Origin: Dryocosmus kuriphilus | Taxonomy: Eukaryota > Arthropoda > Insecta > Hymenoptera > Cynipidae | Assembly: GCA_038277395.1 (NCBI GenBank) | Contig: CM076190.1 | Location: 228,938,082-229,002,081, forward strand | Direction: 5' to 3' | Length of the DNA stretch: 64,000 nucleotides | In this document: one piece after another, positions 20,222-31,104 of the stretch | How the letters are laid out: the number at the start of each line of letters is the position of its first letter | Numbering within the stretch: position 1 is the first letter of the stretch | Position numbers and translations under genes: made by a program | The notes under the pieces: generated by a model | Databases searched by the model: none | Seen by the model: only the letters and a program-made list of their open reading frames with translations | Told to the model about the DNA's origin: nothing

Positions 20222-23002
20222 GTGGAAATAGCTTTCTGGAATGTGTCGGGCTTGAAGAACAAGAATGGAGGCTTTTGGGGGATTTAGAAAAATATGATGT
20301 AATCGTGATGAGTGAAACGTGGGTGGATGAGAAAGACGATGCATGAAGCAAGAAAGGAAGACATCAAAGCGAAGGTGATGGGAAGCAGGCTCTCAGGGGT
20401 GAGAAAAGAATTAGCAACAATAGGGATAAAAGATGGAAAATGGAGGAGAAGGATGAGAAAGTGGATAGGACAATTGTAGTTGGGAAAGTAAAAATAGCGG
20501 TGGTGTGTGTATACAGAATAAGAGGGCAAGAGGAAGGCTGGAGATTAATAAAGATATGGATGGAGAAGAAGAGGGAAAAGTTGGTCCTATTAGGCGGGGA
20601 CTTGAATGCCTGGACCGGAGAATAAGGGGGAGGGACTTGGGATGAGGAAAAGGAGGCCTATGTAGGGAACTCCAATCACAGGGAGACGGACGGGGAGGGG
20701 AGAAAGTTACTAGAAATTATAGGAGAAACAGGATGGTTTATATTTAATGGCAGTATGAAAGGAGATAAGGAAGGAGAGATCACTTTTATAGACAAGGAAG
20801 CAACAGTAATAGATTACATCTTGGCTGAAGAAAGAACACAACATATCATAGAGAGTATGAAGGTGGGAAATGAAATAGGGTGGGTCCGAGCACTTCCTGG
20901 TAATAGCTCTACTAAAAGGAGGTATCAATAATCTCGCCAGATGGAAAAAAGAGATGCATGGGGGAAGGGAATGAAATGGAAGTATGGGGGGTGATAAATT
21001 AAAGGGGTTAAAAAAATTTGGAGAAGGAGAAGGTTAGGTATGAAAAAGAGGAGGGAGTAGATTCGATAATCGAAATGTTACAGGGATCGGTTGAGAAGGT
21101 AAGGGATGAGATAGTCAAAAAAGGAGAAAAAGAAAGGGAAAAGAGAGGTTGGTGTGATAAGGAATGCTGGGAGAGTACGGAAAGAAGAAAAGTGTGTAAG
21201 AAGATGGAGAAAAGGGGAAATGGAGCAGGAAGAATATAACAGGGGAAAAAGAGAACACGAGAGGTTTCTGGAAAGGAAAAGGCGAAAGAGAAAGGAGGAT
21301 TATAAGAAAGAAGTAGAAAAAGCGATCAAAGAAGGTAGGCTGTGGGAGCTGATAAACAGGGAAAGAGGGGAAGGAAGGGCGTGAATAAGGGAATAGAAAT
21401 GGATGAGTGGACGGACTATTTCAAGGGACTATTAGGGGGAGAGCAAATTAAGAGTAAAGAAGAAAAGTGGAGGATACTCCAAGGAGAAATGGAGGAAAGG
21501 AACGAAATAACAAGAGGAGAAGTGGTTGAGGCATTAAGTAAATTTAAAAGAAACGAGGCTACAGGAGATGATGGCATTGAGAACGAAGCTTTGAAGTATT
21601 GTGGAGAAGGGTAAGGGAAGGAATGTGAAATGTCTGCAACTAGGTCTGGAAATGAGAAGGGTGGCCAAAATAGTGGATGACAGGGTTGGTGGTACCACTT
21701 GACAAGAAAGCGGACGGAAAAAGTGTAGAGGAGTATAGTGGGCTCACCCTCATACCAATGGGCTATAAAATATATGCAGAAATTTTAAGAAAAATGTTAG
21801 AGAGTCAGATTGAACAAAAAGAAAGTATTTCACAAAATCAGACGGGATTTAGAAAAGAGATGGGGACTATAGATAAAGTATATGTACTCAACTACTTACT
21901 TGGCAGAAATTTAAGGAGAATGAGAGGGAAACTAGTCGCTTTGTTCTTAGATTTCAAAACAGCATTTGATTCAGTGAAAGGAAAGGTGTTATGAAAGGCA
22001 ATGCAAGAGAGGGGTATAGAGGAAAGTTTGATGGAGAGGATTAAATAAATGTTTACAGAAACCAGGATTAGAGAGAAAATAGGAATGGAAAAAGGGCAGG
22101 TATTCTGAACAAGAAGAGGGCTGAGGCCAGAGGTGGCAGACTTAGAAGAGAAGCTAATAGATAAAGGGAAAGGGGGGACGGTTTCGGGTAATAGCAAACT
22201 ATACTGGCTAGCATAGGCGGACGACATGCCTTTATTAGCAGATGATGAATAGGGGATGAAACAAATGATGAGAATGTTTGAAGAGCATGTGGGAGCAACA
22301 GATTTGACGGTGAACGTAGAAAGGACAAAGGTGATGTGCTTCAAAAATAGAAAGACAAAAATAAATTACATTTGGAAGATGAATGGACAAATAGTAGAAA
22401 CTGTGGAAGAGTCTTCTTACCTATGTTCTTGGTTTGTGGCAGGAGGGGAAACGAGGTGAAGGTGAGGAAAAGGATATAAGGGTCGAGTAAGGTAATGGGG
22501 CAAGTATGGTGTATAGAAAGAGAAGGTTTAATGACGATTGGGGGATGAGGGTCTGGCTTTTCGATGCGCTAGTTTGGGCAGTGTTGTGTTATGGAGTAGA
22601 GGTCTGGGGATGTAAGGAATATAGGAAAATAGAAAGATTACATGACAGATTTCTGAGATGGATAATGGGGGTTAGTTGGGGTTGCCCAGGATACATGTTA
22701 AGGGAAGAAATAGGAAGGGACAAAATGCTAACTTGACAAATCAAAAGAACCTGGAAGTTTTAAGAGAAGCTGAAAAGTGGAGAGGGAACAAAATAGCACA
22801 AGTATGCTTAGGCGAAATTCGTAACGAGGCGAGAGGCAATTTTTGGGAAAGTCGAAATAGAAGGAAGAAAGGAATAATAAGAGGAAGGCTTGTGATATTC
22901 GAGAAGGCGTTGCAGAAATGCAGATCATAGGGTTAGAGTTGTTAGTAAAACAAGGAGAAGAGAGAAGAAAAAAGATTATGGAATCAATATATAATAGATG
23001 GA
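20222..23002 (+). pseudogene. LINE B copy 2 ORF2: endonuclease and RT, many stops
   Basis: The endonuclease begins near 20222 (VEIAFWNVSGLKNK, VIVMSETWVDE) and continues through VVCVYRIRG and LLGGDLNAWTGE (20440-20625). The linker holds the RGWCDKECW block (21018-21239). RT blocks are SKFKRNEATGDDGIENEALK (about 21535-21596), GLVVPLDKK, SQNQTGFRKEMG and LFLDFKTAFDSVKG (21677-21994). At the catalytic box the Tyr codon is TAG (near 22214), so it reads stop-ADD. Later pieces give CYGVEVWGCKEYRKIE (22506-22736). The sequence breaks off at 23002 before the knuckle seen in copy 1. At least eight stops or shifts are present. Confidence 0.75.
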
Positions 23003-23015
23003 CATGGAAGAATGT

Positions 23016-23480
23016 ATTTTTCGTTTAGCACAAGGGATTGCAGATTGAAGGACTTTTCAAAAACATCATTTGAGTTAATTTTTTCTTGATAAAACAAACA
23101 TTTCCATTTTGTTTGAGTGGTTGCGCATTTACTGAAGAATGAAAATCGTTATTTTTTTCCACTTTATAAGTTTGCAGAAATTTTTATTTTTTTCGTATAG
23201 TACATATACGCCATAACTTTTTTTGATTTTACACTCATTTCCGTGTTGCAGGTAAGGTTGCAAATTAATGGAAGAATTGTATGTGCGAACATCTTCGTTT
23301 TCAACAATTATTGAAAAATGTTGTAATTATTCCGTAACGTATATTAATAAAGAAAAAAACAATTTCATGGAAAAACTTATTTTCCGTTTTGCGCAAGAGG
23401 CTACAAATTGAAGCACTTTTCAAAAACAGTATTTCAGTTGATTTTTCTTACTATTTTGTTTTCAAAAGCTTTCAATTTTT
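23016..23480 (+). repeat. Host repeat interrupted by LINE B copy 2, two ~360-bp units
   Basis: 23024 onwards and 23384 onwards both read TTTTC(C)GTTT.GC.CAAG...TTTTCAAAAAC...TT.AGTT. The segment before LINE B (15880-15964: CGAAACGTATT...AACAAATTCATGGAAGAATG) matches 23325-23378. The unit is therefore repeated and LINE B copy 2 landed in it. No coding potential. Confidence 0.5.
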
Positions 23481-23956
23481 CAAAAGTATGGTATCCTGAT
23501 TTCTAGCCCGATTTTACTCTAATTTGCTGTTTTTCGAAATAATGTTAAGACGTAGCAGACGATGCTGTTTCCTACACATTAGACGAAAACCTAGAAGTTA
23601 TCTCCGTTCCATGTGAAGCTTTACGGGGAATGTTCACTTTTGCTGCAGCGAATCTTTCACCTAGAATCCATGTCAATTTTATCTTTTGTTTTTCCTGTGA
23701 AAGGAGTTAGTTAAAAGAGTAGGCAGTACCTAAAACAAATAAAATAAAAAAATTTTCTTTCACTTAAAGTTGCTTTTACTTTCAATTAAAAATAATTAAA
23801 CAAATTTAACAGTAAATAGTGTTCCACAATAATAGCCCAATATAATATTGTACCCGTGCACTAGTTTCTTATCTTGGAGCTGACTTATCAAATGCAAATA
23901 TTTCAGCAGGTGAAGCTAATTGCTAATAACAGATGGGATAAAGAATATAGTAACGA

Positions 23957-23957
<1 letters not shown>
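23481..23957. other. Non-coding stretch upstream of gene A
   Basis: No TE motif or gene is visible. It may contain distal promoter sequence of gene A. Confidence 0.35.

Positions 23958-24010
<53 letters not shown>
23958..24010 (+). repeat. (AT)n microsatellite at the core-promoter position of gene A
   Basis: This is about 26 uninterrupted AT units ending ~100 bp before the gene A start codon. The paralogous gene B has TATATATATAC at the matching place (37394-37404). The array may thus be an expanded TATA region (inference). Confidence 0.7.
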
Positions 24011-24013
<3 letters not shown>

Positions 24014-24110
24014 GTGTAATCTAGAGAAACAGCAGATAAATTCATTTTTTAAACACTTTTAACAAAACTGCTCAATAACGTACAATTAATTTTTCCTCTA
24101 CTTTGAAAAC

Positions 24111-24165
24111 ATGAACATTTTTTATACGCTGGCCTTATCATTGGCGATTGTCCTTAATTCTACAG
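24111..24165 (+). CDS. Gene A exon 1: signal-peptide exon of a secreted protein
   Basis: The ATG at 24111 opens 18 codons (MNIFYTLALSLAIVLNST) plus one base. The peptide has a short polar start, an eight-to-ten residue hydrophobic core and a small-residue end, the form of an insect signal peptide. A donor site GTAAAT follows at 24166. The split G joins the first two bases of exon 2 to give GAT (Asp) and keeps exon 2 in frame. Gene B has an exon of identical length and phase at 37518-37572, with a recognisably related leader. That supports this as a real exon although it is too short to appear as an ORF. Confidence 0.65.
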
Positions 24166-24799
24166 GTAAATATAATAATAATAATAATAATATACATATG
24201 TATATATATTTTAACCTTAGTTATTCGTTTTCCATATTTATTACTTAGTTACCATTAGTGGAGAGGTCCCACGAGAGTAAAAAAAGCGATTTTCTTTTAC
24301 AAGAATTATCGTTTATTCAAATTAAATCCTAACTATTATAATACATAGGTTCTGAGCTTTCTAACGTGTAGTTCTCCTAGTCTAAGTTAAAACTTTCTAA
24401 TTTGAATTAAGATGTACTTTTATTTGATAGAGGATTAGCCTTACAATATTTGGGTGAACGCAGTTGTATGAAGGATCTAATGCTGGGATGGGATTTATAA
24501 TGGACAATCATGAGGGCTTTTATGCCTCCTAATCCTAATTATATCTAAATACCACTATGCAAAAGAACCATAAACAGGTAATGTGTTGACCGTCGGAGGT
24601 CACGCGATAGGCATTTGTCTAGAGTTTGGAAGCAGGTATACCAGCCTTACTACCTATCACCTGGAGCGAGGTTTTTTCCGTAGTCGGTTCTCCCTCGGTA
24701 CGGGTTGAAGGTCCCAAATTCTTAATTTCCAAGATCAGAAAATTGATTTTATGAGATTTAATATTTTTGAGCAGTAATGTTGCTTCTCAACAAAATTGA

Positions 24800-25205
24800 T
24801 TCTTAGGTTGGAAGAACGCAATGTAATTCAGCTTCACACCCGAATTCATTAATTGTTTACTGAAGCTTCATTTTGCGATCAATTAAATGTCTTTTCATAA
24901 AAATTGATTCTTAGGTTGGAAGTAGGCAATATAATACCGCTTCACACACGAATTCAATAATTGCTTTTAGAAAAAGATCATTTATTTTGTAATTAAATGC
25001 ACCAAATGGCTTTCTCAACAGATTTGATTCTAAGGTTGGAAGCACGCGATACAATCCCACTTCACACCCCAATTCAATTATTGTTTAGAAAAAGAACAGT
25101 TAGAACGAGTAATTAATTGTGAATAATAAAAAAAAAAATCTTTATGTGGTGGGATTAATTCTTAGGTTGGAAGGACGCGATTCAATCCCGCTTCACACCC
25201 GAATT
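24800..25205 (+). repeat. Tandem repeat, ~100-120-bp unit, four copies
   Basis: The phrase GATTCTTAGGTTGGAAG, then a GCGAT.CAATCCCGCTTCACACCCGAATT-type block, recurs at about 24807, 24903, 25025 and 25145. The GCGATTCAATCCC part resembles a tRNA B box, so these could be degenerate SINE-type heads. That link is weak. Confidence 0.6.
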
Positions 25206-25879
25206 TAATACCAACCAGACGAGTTTCAGGAAAGATTCACTATGTTTTGTGAATCTTTCGAGAGGAATACGTAAATTCTTACATAGTAATATGTTAGTTC
25301 GACCAACAAGTCGAATGATTATCATAAAATAATCCTCCCTAAGTTATCTAATTCTTTCACATATAACCTAGAATACATACATTCTTACATAGTAATCCGA
25401 GTCGAAAGATTTCCCTGTAAATTAATTATACAATATTGTTTAAGTAGAAGATGCTTTCTCACCCTTGGAACTTGTTCGAGAAATAGAATTATTTTTGTTT
25501 CGCCTTTAAAAAGGACTTGAAGTTAGTAAATACATTTTTGCACAGTGCGGAGGGGATTCGTCACTTGCGATGCCTTTCGAGCGTTTCGTTCTTTAATATG
25601 GAGGGTCCGTTTAGGACTAGAGCAGAGTTGCTACCTGCTTCTCTCGAAACTTAAAAGGACGTCGCCTTTAAATAGGAACGACTATACTTCGTGACCTTTA
25701 GTCACAGATGTCTAAGAGATCAACTCTTTGGGATTTCCGGTAAGGAAAATAGCAAGTGAATGCCTAAGTCAGTAGAGTGAGTTGTAGAATTTTGTAAAGT
25801 CTCCTGAGAGATGAGAGAATCTAATTCAGGAGTTTGCCTGGATTAGCTTCTGAACTTGGTACATAGACCAATGGTTTGG

Positions 25880-26080
25880 ATGGAGGAGCACGATGGCTTC
25901 AAATGGTAAAAAAAAAAGAGAAACGTTCGAGTAGCAGAGCACGAAAGCCTAAAATAGTCTCAGTCCTGGGAGAAGGGAGATATTACATTATCGGAGCACG
26001 AAGGCTCAAAGTAGTGCCGTCTGTCGCGGAGCACGAAGGCTAAAAAAAATGGCTTCAGTCCCAGAAATAGGGAGGTTGCC
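25880..26080 (+). repeat. Short dispersed motif GGAGCACGAAGGCT, four copies
   Basis: Variants occur near 25887, 25937, 26000 and 26025. Two are followed by CTCAGTCC-like or TTCAGTCCC text and a purine-rich segment. Irregular spacing suggests decayed tandem duplication. No coding role is seen. Confidence 0.45.
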
Positions 26081-27204
26081 ACGAGGGAGGGACTTCTGCT
26101 GAGGAGAGGACCTCGTGGTCCTTCTACTGGTCAGAGAAATCTGTCGATTTTCCTTCAAGACCGGCCTTTTAAAGCATCCAGGATGCATGGGGCCTTCGTT
26201 CCACTTCACGGGAGAGGAGTGTTTTTCAGTTTCCGGAGCTAGTGCCGCCTACGCATCGACAACCGGAATGATAAATTTCCTCGGATGTCGACCAGATTGC
26301 CTATGTACAGGCCCCTTATTTAGACGTATAACAAACTCGAATCTTATAATATATATATAAAGGGGACATTTTCACACTTCCACAAATAATACCTTATCCG
26401 ATTTAGTACGAATTTAATCTGAATTCATCCCTGGTAATCGAGAATGTGTTATAAAAAATGGAATCAGGAAAGTATCCCTATTGGTAGGGAATTTTCACGA
26501 GTCCGAAATCATGCTGCAAAAAATTTGTGGAATTTTTACTACAATTTTGTGGAGAAAAATCCATATTGTGGTGATGAAAATACCCCCAAAGAAATAGATC
26601 ATTTTGCCTAAAAATGTGGAAATTTTCACACAATTTGGGTGAAACTCCCCAAAAGTTGTAGTGAGAATATCTCTCACCGAGAACTTTAGGTACCTTTAGC
26701 CAAAATTCTGGAAATTTCAACAAAAATCAGTGAAAATTTCCCAAAACATCTGGGAAAAATATCTCTTACAAAGAGAGTGGGTAATTTTTCCCAAACTTGT
26801 GGCGATTCTCATAGAAATTAGAGAATATTCCCCAAAAGTTATAGAAGTGAATAAAGTAAGAAATATTGAAGTTTTTAGTGGAGTATTTAATGGAACTTTT
26901 TATTACCTATGCAGGGTGTTTCTCGAGTTCAATAGGAAACTGAAACCGCGAATATCACAGCTAAGACTAACGCGCAAACTTCCACGAGAAAGTGCTTAAA
27001 AATACGTAATCTTTGAACTACAGAGCAACTAAGTTCACCAATCAGCACCAAGATTTGGAATGCTGAAAGTGCGTAACCAAACGTTTGAATGTATGTGTGA
27101 ACCGGTATTGTTCGTCTGCACACTCACGCTGCAGAAATACATATCTTTTTACTGGTACAATTGCGCGTCTGTCGGAAATCGCGCTTCACGCTCGATGTTT
27201 TATA

Positions 27205-28060
27205 CGAAGTGCGATCAAAAAGTAAGGTGACTTTTCATTTTTATCTAAAAATATTTATTTATTCATCAATATTGATATTGTCACCTTCAAAGTAATCCCC
27301 ATCGGATATAATGCATTCTTGCTAGCGCTTTTTCCAATCCTCAAAGCATTTCTGAAAAGCACTTTTTGGTACAGCCTTGAGCTCTTCCAGCGATGCGGTC
27401 TTTATCTCCTGAAACGTCGCAAAACTCCGTCCTTTCATGGGTCTTTTCAGTTTTGGAAACAGGGGAAAAAGTCGCAGGGAGCCAAATCTGGTGAATACGG
27501 TGGCTGAGGCATGATTATGGTGTTGTTACTGGACAAAAAATTATGAACAAGCAATGACGTGTGACCTGGAGCATTATCGTGGTTTCGGAACAAACTTCAC
27601 TGACACACGTCTCATGTCCAAAATATCCACTAAAATTGCTTGGCACGAGCCAAACGAGATGCCGATATCATCAGCAAATTCTCTAACGGTAATTCGACGA
27701 TTCGTCAACATTATTTTCTTCACTTCTTCAACGTTTTCATCAGTTGACGTGCTGGGACGTCAAGGGCGAGGTTCGCCATTAACGTCTTCTCGGCCTTCTC
27801 GAAAGAGCTTGTACCACTTATGCGCATTTTTTTTTACTCAGAGTACACTCACCGTATGCCACTGTCAATATTTCAAGTGTTTTGGAGCACCTAATTCCAT
27901 TTTCTACACAAAATTGTATGCAAATTCTTTGATCCATTTTTTTCGATAGCAAAAAATATGTTTGGGACGAGTGTACCAACATAAAAAAAAAAGAAAACGA
28001 ATATCGACTGTACGCATCCCGCGAAATTCAAAAGTCGCCTTACTTTTCGATCACATTTCG
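27205..28060 (-). mobile_element. Mariner element, copy A1, internally deleted
   Basis: The TIRs are CGAAGTGCGATCAAAAAGTA... (27205 on) and its inverted partner ending at 28060, with TA on both sides. On the minus strand the transposase C terminus is readable: ...KRPMKGRSFATFQEIK..., EELKAVPKSAFQKCF, YFEGDNI. The PDLA block is lost. A piece of the N-terminal helix-turn-helix follows the deletion (ITVREFADDIGISFGSCQAI). The catalytic core is largely missing, so the copy is non-autonomous. Confidence 0.8.
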
Positions 28061-28708
28061 TATATCTACCCGTTCATTTGTGAGTATGGACTTTCTCAAT
28101 TAAGGATCAAACATTGACCAACGTAATTAGGTAATTATACATTTTTTGTTAAAGTCCTTTCGACTTGCGACCGAAAATCAAATTGATGATTTTTAACAAC
28201 ATTTTTCGCAATTAAAAGAAAAACTGTAGGTGTTACAAGGAACGTATAAAACTAAGGCGCGAGATCCGATGGTCGTCGCGCTTCGCGCTCCGATATATTT
28301 TGACCTCGCGCTTTGCGTTCGGATGTTTTTGGTCCTCGTACATCGTGCCCGGTTTTCGTTACTTGACTCCTAAACTTTCAAAACACCTGCTTTTAATAAA
28401 ATTATTAAATTTGAATTTTATTAAAAATTACGAAAGAAATTATTTTACTTAAGACTATCGACCTTAAGGAATACATTCTCATCATAAAACTCGCGCTTCG
28501 CGCTCGACAATTAATTTCTTTAAAATCCATTGTAGATTAGTAATGTTTTTTTGTGATTTTCTCGCAATGTAGGATTTCGATTGTTAGCAGTAAAACGATG
28601 AGTCTCATAAATAAATTTTGAGGCTTTTTCCAAGGTGAACATTTGTGTTTCTTAATATCTTCTCATATCTTGCAAAGTTTTGCTGAAAAGTGGTTTTCTT
28701 TACATATA

Positions 28709-29379
28709 CGAGGTGTGATCAAAAAGTAAGGTGACTTTTTATTTTTATCAAAAAATATTTATTTATTCATCAATATTGATGTTGTCCCCTTCAAAGTAAT
28801 CCTCTTCGGATATAATAAATATGTTCAACCGCTTTTTCCAATCCTCAAAGCTTTTCTAAAGCACTTTTTGGCATAGCCTTCAGCTCTTCCAGCGATGCGG
28901 TCTTTATCTCCTCAATCGTCGCAAAACGCCGTCCTTTCATTTGTCTTTTCAGTTTTGGAAACAGGAAAAAGTCGCAGGTAGCCAAATCTGGTGAATACGA
29001 TGGCTGAGGCATGATTATGGTGTTGCTATTGGCCAAAAAAATACGAAAAAGCAATGACATGTGAGCTGGCGCATTATCGTGATTTCGGAATAAACTTCGC
29101 TAATATACGCCTCATGCCCAAAATATCCACTAAAATTGCTTGGCACGAGCCAAATGAGATGCCGACATCAACAGCAACTTTTCTAATGGTAATTCGACGA
29201 GCCCGCAAAGCACTTCTAACCTTTATGCCTCTCACAAACAAACAAAAAATGCTATATAGCTGAAACTGTGACATATGTTTGGGACGAGTTTACCAACATA
29301 AGAAAAAAAATAAAACGAATATCGACTGTACGCATCCCGCGCTATTCAAAAAGTCACCTTACTTTTTGATCACACCTCG
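28709..29379 (-). mobile_element. Mariner element, copy A2, internally deleted
   Basis: It has the same family of ends as A1 (CGAGGTGTGATCAAAAAGTA and inverse) with flanking TA at 28707-28708 and 29380-29381. On the minus strand a fragment reads MPQPSYSPDLATCDFFLFPKL (third catalytic Asp region) and KGRRFATIEEIK. Another reads ITIRKVAVDVGISFGSCQAI from the DNA-binding domain. The middle of the transposase is deleted. Confidence 0.8.
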
Positions 29380-29537
29380 TATTTAATAACATATTTTACG
29401 AATAACTCAAAAAATATACTTTTCTACACCAAAATGATAGAAAGAGAATTTGTAGATCCTTTTGAGATGGACAACGTTGTTCCTTATAATTTTTTCTTAT
29501 CTGACATAGTTTGGCGGGAAATTTGAATTTTTTTACT

Positions 29538-29841
29538 CAGAGTACACTCACTGTATGCTACTGTCAACATCTCAAGGGTTGTGGAGCACCTAATTCCATT
29601 TTTTACACGAAATTGAATTCAAATTTTGTGATCCATTTTTTTCTACAGCGGAAAATCGCCAAGCACGCAAAACACTTGTAACCTTTATGCCACGCACAAA
29701 CAAACAAAAAATGCTATATAACTGAAACTGTGCACATAAGTTTGGGACGAGTGTACCAATATAAGGAAAAAAGAAAACGAATATCGACTGTACGCATTCC
29801 GCGAGCTTCAAAAAGTCACCTTACTTTTTGATCACACCTTG
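29538..29841 (-). mobile_element. Mariner copy A3, one end only
   Basis: The right TIR (ending TTTTTGATCACACCTTG at 29841, followed by TA) and the 5' part of the gene on the minus strand are present (MKLAECVQS-like frame, leader words shared with A1 and A2). The left half is missing; the fragment abuts repeat copy 2 directly. Confidence 0.6.
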
Positions 29842-30496
29842 TATGTCTTCTCTGAAACTAGATATCGTTTTTTTAAAATGCCGATTTCGGCCAAAAAAAA
29901 AAATTAACTCTGTGCTGCTCAGAATTTTAATTCTTATTCGAATGTTAATAATTTTTCTTTAAAAAAAAACGTAGCATTTTGCGGTAAAAGAAGGCATTCG
30001 TAGTCTAATATTTATATTTCATATTATATTTTTTTGGCTAAATTGAACAAATTAATTTCCGATCTTACAGTTTCTCGATTTTGTATTATTTTTAATGTAA
30101 TAACCTATAATAAACTACCATGGCTTGAACTTCTATTCTTTTTTTTCGAAATATAATGATTTTTTTTATCTTTTACTGAAAAGTAGGTATTACAACGGTC
30201 ACTCGATAGACATGAAACAAAGTTGTATACAAATTAATTTTCCGAACCACAATAGTGGAATATTTTGATCTGAAATTGATAATCACATTAATCTGCGACA
30301 GTTTGATAACTCGTGGTTTATTTTGGTATATATGTTGAAACGAAGAAGCTCTAAATTCTATTAAATGTTCTATAAACGTTCTACTGGAGCTTAAATTCTG
30401 ATCATATTCTCAACCTGACGAGAACCAAAAGTGTTTCTGCACGAGGCTATAAAAACCCTCAAAATATTTTAAAAATGTTTATGTTTTTTGTTGCAG

Positions 30497-31104
30497 ATTT
30501 AAGTTTACAGTTTGATTGTTATCCTAATGGCGAACGTATTCCTTGGAACGGACCTTTCTGGTCTCCTGGCGAACTTCATTCTTCTGCCGTGGCTCCGATT
30601 CCTGTTAAAGTTCCGATTCCTATTAAAGTTCCGAGTCCTGTTAAAGTTCCGAGCGCTCCTGCCAGGCCACCTTCTCGTATCAGGACCGAGTCTGCACTTG
30701 ACAAATATCCTTTGTCTCCCGGATATGAATTTCTTCTTTATGTTTCCATATGGAATGAGAATCGCATATTCCAAGTGCGAAGATACACATTTCCTGCCGA
30801 TAAACACCTTAAATTGCGAGCAGGACCCAGTATGTTTCCACCCATTCCAACCCAGGAACAAAGTGTATTGTCATCACCCGCGGGTGACGTCTTTGCAATA
30901 CTAGATAGTCGCGATATCCTTGCTGGAATATATGCTTATTCAAATGAAAAAGTCAATATAAGCAGGGCAAAAATAAACCTGATAAGCGGCAAGGTTACCG
31001 TATTGACCCGAGAAGAAATGAGTGAAATTCCAGCAGGCAGACACCACCGATTCTCCATAAATTTTTATAAAGAACGTATATCCTCGAAGCCTCAACATCA
31101 TTGA
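30497..31104 (+). CDS. Gene A exon 2: main coding exon of a predicted 220-aa secreted protein, function unknown
   Basis: A pyrimidine-rich tract ending in TTGCAG (30491-30496) precedes the exon, which ends at the TGA at 31102. With exon 1 the protein is 220 residues. The mature part starts DLSLQFDCYPNGERIPWNG. It then has a Pro-Val-Lys repeat (VKVPIPIKVPSPVKVPSAP, about residues 46-66), and a denser C-terminal region that looks folded (SPGYEFLLYVSIWNENRIFQ..., GDVFAILDSRDILAGIYAY, INLISGKVTVLTREE). Only one Cys is visible in the mature protein, so it is not a disulfide-rich toxin type. I recognise no family. A poly(A) signal lies 174 bp downstream. The clean frame amid TE wreckage suggests selection. 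Expression is unproven. Confidence 0.65.

Larger units (their letters stand above)
15965..23002 (+). mobile_element. LINE B copy 2, near full length, arranged as a twin-primed (inverted) insertion
   Basis: It is flanked by the 13-bp direct repeat CATGGAAGAATGT at 15952-15964 and 23003-23015. The flanking host repeat also lines up once the element is removed. The main body (about 16050-23002, + strand) carries ORF1 and ORF2 but stops inside the ORF2 C terminus. The missing 3' end appears at the other edge, on the opposite strand (15965-16050). This is the pattern left by twin priming. A DNA transposon (16205-19424) later split ORF1. Stops and frameshifts are frequent. Confidence 0.7.
27165..29537 (+). 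repeat. Unclassified dispersed repeat, copy 2, carrying two mariner insertions
   Basis: Sequence left of the first mariner (GCGCGTCTG...CGCGCTTCACGCTCGATG, 27165-27204), between the mariners (28061-28708) and right of the second (29380-29537) lines up in order with copies 1 and 3. It includes CTTAAGGAATACATTCTCATCAT (28457-28479) and four GCGCTTCGCGCTC-like motifs. The tandem core is represented by only one half unit (ACTCAAAAA...TTGGCGGGAAATTTGAA). The tail seen in the other copies is missing, probably lost at the third mariner fragment. Confidence 0.6.
24166..30496 (+). other. Gene A intron, inflated by repeats
   Basis: The intron is inferred from the GTAAAT donor and TTGCAG acceptor with matching phase. 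It holds a short ATA microsatellite (24173-24195), a tandem repeat (24800-25205), 'GAGCACGAAGGCT' repeats (25880-26080), repeat copy 2 and three mariner copies. The stretches 24230-24800, 25210-25880, 26380-27160 and 29845-30490 show no gene that I can support. Confidence 0.5.

Noticed and set aside
19905..20351. Ser/Phe-rich minus-strand frames of 120-150 codons
   Set aside because: Antisense of the Lys/Glu-rich LINE B ORF1; low complexity only.
27205..29379. Host SETMAR-like gene
   Set aside because: TIRs and TA flanks show these are mariner copies; no SET domain is present.
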